Positions 50,868 to 55,740 of a DNA stretch of 55,740 nt are shown piece after piece. The stretch spans positions 1-55,740 of the forward strand of contig CAZTDD010000033.1 of the NCBI GenBank assembly GCA_964612675.1. Direction: 5' to 3'. The position numbers were made by a program, and so were the translations under genes. This stretch comes from CAZTDD01 sp964612675 (GTDB lineage: Bacteria; Hinthialibacterota; Hinthialibacteria; Hinthialibacterales; JAKPRU01). How positions within the stretch are numbered: position 1 is the first letter of the stretch; every line of letters begins with the position of its first letter. A model generated the notes under the pieces. That model saw nothing but the letters and a program-made list of their open reading frames with translations, did not search any database and was not told the origin of the DNA.

Positions 50868-52433
50868 TTACGAATCAATTTCGAACAGCACTGCGTTTGG
50901 AGTCTGATACAGAAGGACCAATTCTCTGTGGCCCAGTAATGTACGGAGGTCGTGATACGCCCTCGTGACCAGTATGTGTGTCGTCCCCACGTTCCTAAGG
51001 TATGCAATGTGTTTCTTTATGTCTTTGTATATGACGAGGTTCTTTGTAAGCCATTTGCCTTCGACGTAAGGCTCGATGCGCGTGTCCGAGAACACTTTCG
51101 CCGTGGCATTGCTTCTCCAGATGATGAAGCCCCCCCAGACGGGATGTGAAAACACATTCCCAGTCAGATTCTGGCGTGACCAGAACGCCATAATCCCTTC
51201 GGGTTCCTTTGCGCACCAGTCGTTATGCTCGTACTTGAAAAGGCATAACATGCAAGATGCGACAATCACAAACAATGTGATCAACGGCGCCCACGTTTCT
51301 GTGCGGGCTGGATGTACACCTGTGAACGTATATGTGAGTTTTGCCGTCGTAAGCATAGGTACGAAGAGTAGCCAAGAAAACCTATTCACGCCAATTGCCA
51401 GGACAGTACAAAGGACTGCAAATACGATCTCGGCCGTGAAGACAGGATGTTCAGATAAGTTGACGGTTCTCCGCCTCAAGAACGATAGAACTACGCTCGA
51501 AACAAAACACACTGCCACAGCGATGATGAGGCCGAATGTGGCTGTCTCGTATCCATCGAGGCGAAAGACAGTCCATGGCGGCTGCCAATCGCGAGTCGGA
51601 TATAAATATCCTTGCACAATTCGGCGCAGCAAATTGACCGGAGAAGGATGCACAAGTGAACCGAGAGTGCCGAGAGTCATAGTCAGAATTATAAGAAGCG
51701 GATTTCTGCACGCGGGTCTAAGAATGTGACCCTGAGGCCATCGTCTAGCGGCAACTTCAGCCAGGAGTGACACGTCCATGATGAGCGCGAATCCAACGGC
51801 GGAGCCGTGCAAGTTTGTCCATATACAAGAGACCAACGCGATCAAGACATGGCGAGTCCAACTGCCAGCCGTCCAACGTCGGCTAACGAGAACGTATACA
51901 AAAAGGCAGAATATTTCATCGATAACGAAGGGACGGATCTCTCGGGCGTGAACCAAAAAGGCAGAAACGATGCCGACAAGCAAGGGTACGAGAATAGCCC
52001 GGCTTTGCCCGAGAGCGAGCCCAAAGACCGAGAACGCGAAGACCGTGTGTATGGCGGTCGGGAGAATATAGAGAGCCCACTCTCCCGCAATTGATGAGAT
52101 AAAAAGAAGTAACACGTCGCTCAGCCAGGAGTGCTGACAGAAGGAAGCCCCCGACGCTGTATAACTGTATGTATCATGTGAAGGCAGGGAAGAAGAGCGT
52201 ACAATATCTTTCCCGATCTGCAAGTGCCACCAAATGTCATGACTTGTCTGAGGATTGTGTGTGATGGCCACAGAACACAGAAGCACAAGAACGGAGTAAA
52301 TAGGTGTTTGTTTCTGTATTGGTCGGAAATAACCCACGTTCTTCGGTGTATCTGAGACGGCCGATGCATGTGGCCCACGCGATATGAGTGCCGACGATAG
52401 AAAACGACCATTCACCGAGGCCCATGTCGTCAA
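50868..52433 (-). CDS. Polytopic membrane protein of unknown function
   Basis: About 521 residues with roughly ten hydrophobic helices and a C-terminal soluble domain of about 120 residues. The early sequence HDIWWHLQIGKDIVRSSSLPSHDTYSYTASG is a signature I remember from a family of integral membrane proteins of unproven function, in the neighbourhood of PMT-like and GT-C glycosyltransferases: an acidic residue followed by WWHL in the first extracytoplasmic loop. The start is uncertain; TTG 52433 gives the reading used here and no strong ribosome site is visible. Last gene of a leftward unit, 67 bases after the TPR gene. If it is a GT-C enzyme it would use a lipid-linked sugar; this is only a possibility. 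Confidence 0.72.
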   Translation of the reverse strand: MTTWASVNGRFLSSALISRGPHASAVSDTPKNVGYFRPIQKQTPIYSVLVLLCSVAITHNPQTSHDIWWHLQIGKDIVRSSSLPSHDTYSYTASGASFCQHSWLSDVLLLFISSIAGEWALYILPTAIHTVFAFSVFGLALGQSRAILVPLLVGIVSAFLVHAREIRPFVIDEIFCLFVYVLVSRRWTAGSWTRHVLIALVSCIWTNLHGSAVGFALIMDVSLLAEVAARRWPQGHILRPACRNPLLIILTMTLGTLGSLVHPSPVNLLRRIVQGYLYPTRDWQPPWTVFRLDGYETATFGLIIAVAVCFVSSVVLSFLRRRTVNLSEHPVFTAEIVFAVLCTVLAIGVNRFSWLLFVPMLTTAKLTYTFTGVHPARTETWAPLITLFVIVASCMLCLFKYEHNDWCAKEPEGIMAFWSRQNLTGNVFSHPVWGGFIIWRSNATAKVFSDTRIEPYVEGKWLTKNLVIYKDIKKHIAYLRNVGTTHILVTRAYHDLRTLLGHRELVLLYQTPNAVLFEIDS

Positions 52434-52500
52434 TCAATACGGCGCATTCCCCGTGATGGCTTCGATCTCATACATCCTTGGGCAAATTATTGACTCCGCT

Positions 52501-53709
52501 TTAGTTCACACGACTTCGTATTTCCTCCGGCCATTTCCACAACCCCATTCGTGTAGCCGTATTGTATACATGGGTTCCGGGGAACTCAAACGCGATTCTG
52601 TCGAGATATTTCTGTCCTTTATCCGCGTCATTTTCGCGCAGATGATAATAGGCAAGGTGGAGTGACGCCGTCTGGACAATAGTGTAAAAACGTGCCCTTC
52701 GCTTTCCCTTTAAGTCTGCCAACTCCTCCCAGATTCTCATTGCCAGTTCAATATTATCGTTCACGCGAGCATAATGGGCCAATCGTTCCTTCGCTTGAGG
52801 GGCCATTTCGCTTTCTGGGTAGTGATCAATAAGATTTCGCAGAAGTTCCATTTTTTCTGTATGCGGTTTTGTGCCGAGTTCAATCGACCAGACCTTGTAC
52901 ATGAACCGCTCATCCGGCGTTGCAGTCCAGTGCTTGCCATACTTGGAGTAGATTTCCAGGGCTTTTTCTGTCCCCCCACCTGGAACGTCCATGTACAGAC
53001 GCGCCGCCGCGTCGATAAGCGGAGCGGAACAGTCGAGACCGAGGTCTCGGTCAGCTTCATAGAACACCTTCCTCGGATGTATTTGGTCATACCATTTGAG
53101 AAAACTCAAAAGATTGTCGGCAGCTTGCGCCTGATCTCCTATTTCCATAAAGATGTCTGTGGCTTCAAGGAAACTGGAGGCCAGCAAAGCGTACAGAGTA
53201 TTGAAATACGCCGATTCTGATTGAGCAATCCCCTCTGCGGCGGCTGAGTAGAGGTCGGAAGTATTAGCGCTTTTCGTATGCATCTCTCTAAGACAATCCA
53301 GGGCGCCCGCCGCGTCGCCAACGTGGCGTTTGCACTGCGACATTGAAAGGAGCGCTGAGACTTCTTGCAAAGGTGAGAGGGAAAAATCCTCAATCGCTGT
53401 ACAATAAGCATTCAGTGCTTCCTCCCATTCCGCGGCCTGCGAATACAAAACGCCCGCCATATAGTATGCTTCACCTGCCGCCTCGTCGGCAGGTTCTCTT
53501 GATGCAGCCGCGATCAGCTTTTCTGCAGCATCCACAGGGTCTCCACGTGGATCCCTATTCGGAATGTGGCTATTCCGGACAAGCTCTCCAAGCGCTGTTT
53601 GGCCAGAGACTATTCTCGGATTCCCGTCCGTCCCTCCGGCTGTATAATGCACAAAGAGTGTTACTGCGGAAACAATTATGATAAACGCCGCGGCTAGTGT
53701 TTTCTTCAT
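52501..53709 (-). CDS. Exported TPR protein
   Basis: A 402-residue protein with an N-terminal signal or anchor helix (MKKTLAAAFIIIVSAVTLFVHY) and TPR-like helices throughout: AGEAYYMAGVLYSQAAEWEEALNAY, EVSALLSMSQCKRHVGDAAGALDCL, EIGDQAQAADNLLSFLKWY, TEKALEIYSKYGK and ARVNDNIELAMRIWEELADL. Such proteins are scaffolds for envelope complexes. I start at ATG 53709 because AAGGAGGAAGAACG precedes it and the signal peptide begins there; the longer reading has no support. Same direction as its neighbours, 43 bases after the secreted protein gene. A hint of function is only the operon context. Confidence 0.82.
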   Translation of the reverse strand: MKKTLAAAFIIIVSAVTLFVHYTAGGTDGNPRIVSGQTALGELVRNSHIPNRDPRGDPVDAAEKLIAAASREPADEAAGEAYYMAGVLYSQAAEWEEALNAYCTAIEDFSLSPLQEVSALLSMSQCKRHVGDAAGALDCLREMHTKSANTSDLYSAAAEGIAQSESAYFNTLYALLASSFLEATDIFMEIGDQAQAADNLLSFLKWYDQIHPRKVFYEADRDLGLDCSAPLIDAAARLYMDVPGGGTEKALEIYSKYGKHWTATPDERFMYKVWSIELGTKPHTEKMELLRNLIDHYPESEMAPQAKERLAHYARVNDNIELAMRIWEELADLKGKRRARFYTIVQTASLHLAYYHLRENDADKGQKYLDRIAFEFPGTHVYNTATRMGLWKWPEEIRSRVN

Positions 53710-53752
53710 CGTTCTTCCTCCTTTTTTGCACGATCTGGGTGTGTCCTGTGCC

Positions 53753-54493
53753 TCAATCGCAGTCCAATGTCCACCACGTGCCTCCGTCATGATGGAGGTT
53801 ATTCTCTGATCTCCCATTCGTGTCAGAAGTGCGAACATTCCAGTAGCCATCTTCATATTCCCATTCGCCCTGGCAGACAATCTCATCGCCTACCAAGACA
53901 GGGTCTTTTGTATAACATCCCCACAGTTCATATTGATGGCGGTGGTACGAACCCTCCGTGTAGTCGATTGTCCATTCGATGCGAAGACGTTTTCCCGGCG
54001 GGATGTTAATGCTATAGGAAGAAGTCGTTTGTACTTGGGTGCCTACGCTGTGTTGCCAGCCCTGTGAGATGACCTTTGATGCACTTAGCCCTAAGGCCCC
54101 CCAGCTGGAACTGCCCACACTGTAAGCGGCTCCCACGGTGAAACTAGAGTCTTTACTATGGCTAAAGCTCTCTTGTCTGGTATACGTTACTTGATGTGGA
54201 TCGTCCACATAATTCTCTTCCTCGTCGCAAGGCCACGTCATATCAAAGTAATCGACGAGCATCGTACCAGTCGATGTGATCCCTCCATGCAGCGCTGAAG
54301 TGAGCGTATTCTCAGTGTACCCTGTTCGACAATAAACAGGAGGCGTCGTCGTCGACGGCTCATTATCCGAAAAGATCGGAGGAGATAACTGCCATAACAA
54401 CAGACAGAGCAGAAGTACCAGATTGAAGAGGGAGGCGATGAGCGACATGTGACTCCGCTTCGGCAGATTTCTCTTCATTATTGATTTGTCCAT
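53753..54493 (-). CDS. Secreted Ser-rich beta-strand protein, possible pore-forming-toxin-like
   Basis: A 246-residue protein that I do not recognise with certainty. ATG 54493 follows GGGAGAGAGAATT. A signal-anchor helix is residues 15-40 (SHMSLIASLFNLVLLLCLLLW). The mature part has Ser/Thr-rich alternating strands (TYTRQESFSHSKDSSFTVGAAYSVG, split here as one segment, then VGTQVQTTSSYSINIPPGKRL) with PPGKRLRIEW next, which resembles the beta-hairpin and following strand of aerolysin-type or related pore-forming and carbohydrate-binding secreted proteins. Three or more Cys (YCRTGY, WGCY, IVCQG, LDCD) may form disulfides. Second gene of the leftward unit. Resemblance is by pattern only; a structural search is needed. 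Confidence 0.65.
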   Translation of the reverse strand: MDKSIMKRNLPKRSHMSLIASLFNLVLLLCLLLWQLSPPIFSDNEPSTTTPPVYCRTGYTENTLTSALHGGITSTGTMLVDYFDMTWPCDEEENYVDDPHQVTYTRQESFSHSKDSSFTVGAAYSVGSSSWGALGLSASKVISQGWQHSVGTQVQTTSSYSINIPPGKRLRIEWTIDYTEGSYHRHQYELWGCYTKDPVLVGDEIVCQGEWEYEDGYWNVRTSDTNGRSENNLHHDGGTWWTLDCD

Positions 54494-54558
54494 AATTCTC
54501 TCTCCCTGGCAATTAATGGCGACGCCCTCTCGCTTGAGAGTGTAATGACTGACTGCTG

Positions 54559-55044
54559 TTAACATTCTACTTCTTCGGCGATCCCGAGACCTTTACATAC
54601 GAATCCAGTGATGCGCTCAATATATGAGGTGTACCCATCACGAACGCCCGAGTCGAGTTCCGCTTTTGCATTCAACACTTCTGCTAGAGCGTCAACCACC
54701 ACGCCGGGCTCGCAGACTGCTGCGTTTCGATTCTTCAGGAGAGGCTGCAGGCGCTCGTTGACGCTGTATCCCTCCAGGTCGTCCAGCGATAGTTCCACTC
54801 GTTTGAACTGCAGAACTCCCGTATCGGCAGCCCGCCGCAGCTCGATCTCTTTGAAAAGGACTGTTGGGTCGAGGGTGGACAGTGTGTTATCGTCTGTGGG
54901 TTGCCAGTCTTCCAACGCGGCAGTGCGAGCCGCGTAACAATCCGCCGGCAAAACAAGCCGGTAGACATCAAACGCATAGCAGCCTGCTCCTGTGGTCAAG
55001 ACAAGGACCAACACGATACCCAATTGTTTCCCCAACTTGTTCAT
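54559..55044 (-). CDS. Small exported protein of unknown function
   Basis: A 161-residue protein. ATG 55044 follows GGAGGTGGAAC and opens a signal peptide (MNKLGKQLGIVLVLVLTTGAGC); TGAGC could be a lipobox, so a lipoprotein is likely. The rest (FDVYRLVLPADCYAARTAALEDWQPT..., NERLQPLLKNRNAAVCEPG..., FVCKGLGIAEEVEC) has no family I know; five Cys, of which the lipobox would use one. First gene of the leftward unit; its promoter would be at 55327-55355, so its leader is about 275 bases. Start choice is supported by the strong ribosome site. Confidence 0.72.
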   Translation of the reverse strand: MNKLGKQLGIVLVLVLTTGAGCYAFDVYRLVLPADCYAARTAALEDWQPTDDNTLSTLDPTVLFKEIELRRAADTGVLQFKRVELSLDDLEGYSVNERLQPLLKNRNAAVCEPGVVVDALAEVLNAKAELDSGVRDGYTSYIERITGFVCKGLGIAEEVEC

Positions 55045-55473
55045 GTTCCACCTCCACAATAGAAGAGTTGTCTCGACCCGTAAGCAGCTCCGCTGCAGGA
55101 CGAGCGTGCACCAAACAGGTGGCGGTTTAGGACAAGCAGGACAACGGATACCGGACAGCAGCTAAGACAACGGACACAAACAGTCCGCAAGCCAAAACCG
55201 TCCAATATAGTCTACGAATTTGATTGGAATCCCCTTATTGGCTTGTTCTCCCTAATCTATTTGAAATCCGAAAAAAAGAATCGGTCATCGCAGTACGCAA
55301 TAGCATTTCATTAGCATTCACTGAGTATATTAGCGCAAAAAAAAAAGACTGTCAAGCACTTTTTTCATCTTTTTTGAAAGAAAGTCCAGCTGGATCTTGC
55401 ACATGCAAAAAGAACCCTTCTGACGATGACATTAAAGACATGCGGTCGGCAATCAGTGGCTGTTGCTCGGCAG
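55045..55473. other. Leader and promoter region of the leftward secreted-protein unit
   Basis: No gene of substance is present. The transcribed leader (about 55045-55320) has no recognised riboswitch. AT-rich runs at 55327-55380 include the promoter and A/T tracts upstream of it that could act as an UP element. Confidence 0.55.
55327..55355 (-). promoter_or_regulatory. Near-consensus sigma-70 promoter with upstream A/T tracts
   Basis: On the minus strand, TTGACA (55355-55350), a 17-base spacer containing ten T residues and TAATAT (55332-55327). Further upstream on that strand are A-tracts such as TTCAAAAAAGATGAAAAAAG. It points at the gene at 55044 and its followers. Confidence 0.82.
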
Positions 55474-55740
55474 TTACTGGCTGCCTGGTGCTTTTTTCGC
55501 TTGTTTTCGGAGATCATGCACAATGTCAGATTTGGGATCCTGAATCTGAACAGCTAAACCCCGGATTTCCCGTGCCATCCTGGCGCGGGGGGCACCGTCC
55601 CGGATCGGCAAATCCTCCGCTTCTATTAAACCAGTCTTGCCGCGGGACCGCTGAATATCCAGTTTCTGGGCGATCACGTATGCACCCATGCTGACGAATG
55701 CGTCTTTTCTCTCTTCTCTGGTCTTTTTTGCACCTCTCAT
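55474..55740 (-). CDS. Possible hypothetical protein, cut by the window edge
   Basis: An open frame of 88 codons beginning exactly at the last three bases of the window (ATG 55740) and possibly continuing beyond. The product is charged (MRGAKKTREERKDAFVSMG ... HDLRKQAKKAPGSQ), with no signal peptide or motif I can name. No upstream sequence is available to judge its start. It may be a gene end, a small gene or a chance frame. Confidence 0.3.
   Translation of the reverse strand: MRGAKKTREERKDAFVSMGAYVIAQKLDIQRSRGKTGLIEAEDLPIRDGAPRARMAREIRGLAVQIQDPKSDIVHDLRKQAKKAPGSQ

Noticed and set aside
55224..55694. 156-codon plus-strand open frame
   Set aside because: It crosses the strong leftward promoter and A-tracts, has irregular composition and no recognisable domain or ribosome site.

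Overview
The window is a gene-dense bacterial chromosome segment. No rRNA, tRNA or CRISPR array was recognised, and nothing looks like a phage. The best guess for the source is an uncultured bacterium of the PVC/FCB neighbourhood (Sumerlaeota-, Hydrogenedentes- or Planctomycetota-like). That rests on large secreted beta-helix proteins with Thr-Pro linkers, Asp-rich secreted proteins, a DUF4861 domain, many Gfo/Idh, DegT and sugar-isomerase genes, a GspG-type pseudopilin and several dispersed intergenic repeats. The assignment is an inference and could be wrong.

Layout. 0-4.4 kb: a dipeptide epimerase, a TPR/zinc-ribbon membrane protein, a phosphatidylserine-decarboxylase-like protein and an unknown membrane-anchored protein. 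4.5-12.7 kb: a 1922-residue secreted protein with six beta-helix modules and, divergent from it, a second secreted beta-helix protein. 12.7-14.3 kb: repeats and a frameshifted GT87-type glycosyltransferase. 14.3-30 kb: a divergent carbohydrate or cyclitol locus. Its leftward arm has three TIM-barrel sugar isomerases, a phosphomannose-isomerase-like cupin and a zinc polyol dehydrogenase. Its rightward arm has two related Asp-rich secreted proteins (one fused to DUF4861), two DegT aminotransferases, a Gfo/Idh oxidoreductase and a sodium/solute symporter. The rightward genes overlap or abut, apart from one gap that holds a nested MITE.

30-34 kb: a frameshifted MltF-like lytic transglycosylase, a PIN toxin-like gene with an overlapping tandem-module partner, and ftsY. 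34.3-39 kb: a four-gene membrane redox complex of the Dsr/Hme/Tmc type, whose NrfD-like subunit carries a fused tetraheme tail. 39-45 kb: a cytidylate-kinase-like protein, a pseudopilin, bioF and tandem metallophosphoesterases. 44.6-48 kb: sdhCAB. 48-50.7 kb: a secreted CBM9-like protein and an MFS transporter. 50.8-55.4 kb: a leftward four-gene unit of envelope and secreted proteins behind a near-consensus sigma-70 promoter.

The strongest candidates for something undescribed are: the divergent locus with the paralogous Asp-rich/DUF4861 proteins; a shared C-terminal motif (GxG[IV]xxW[SA]L plus a final residue) on two secreted proteins; the PIN gene with a duplicated partner module; the NrfD-tetraheme fusion; and the 50.8-55.4 kb secreted-protein unit. 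All positions and identities come from reading by eye. No database search or computed alignment was made.
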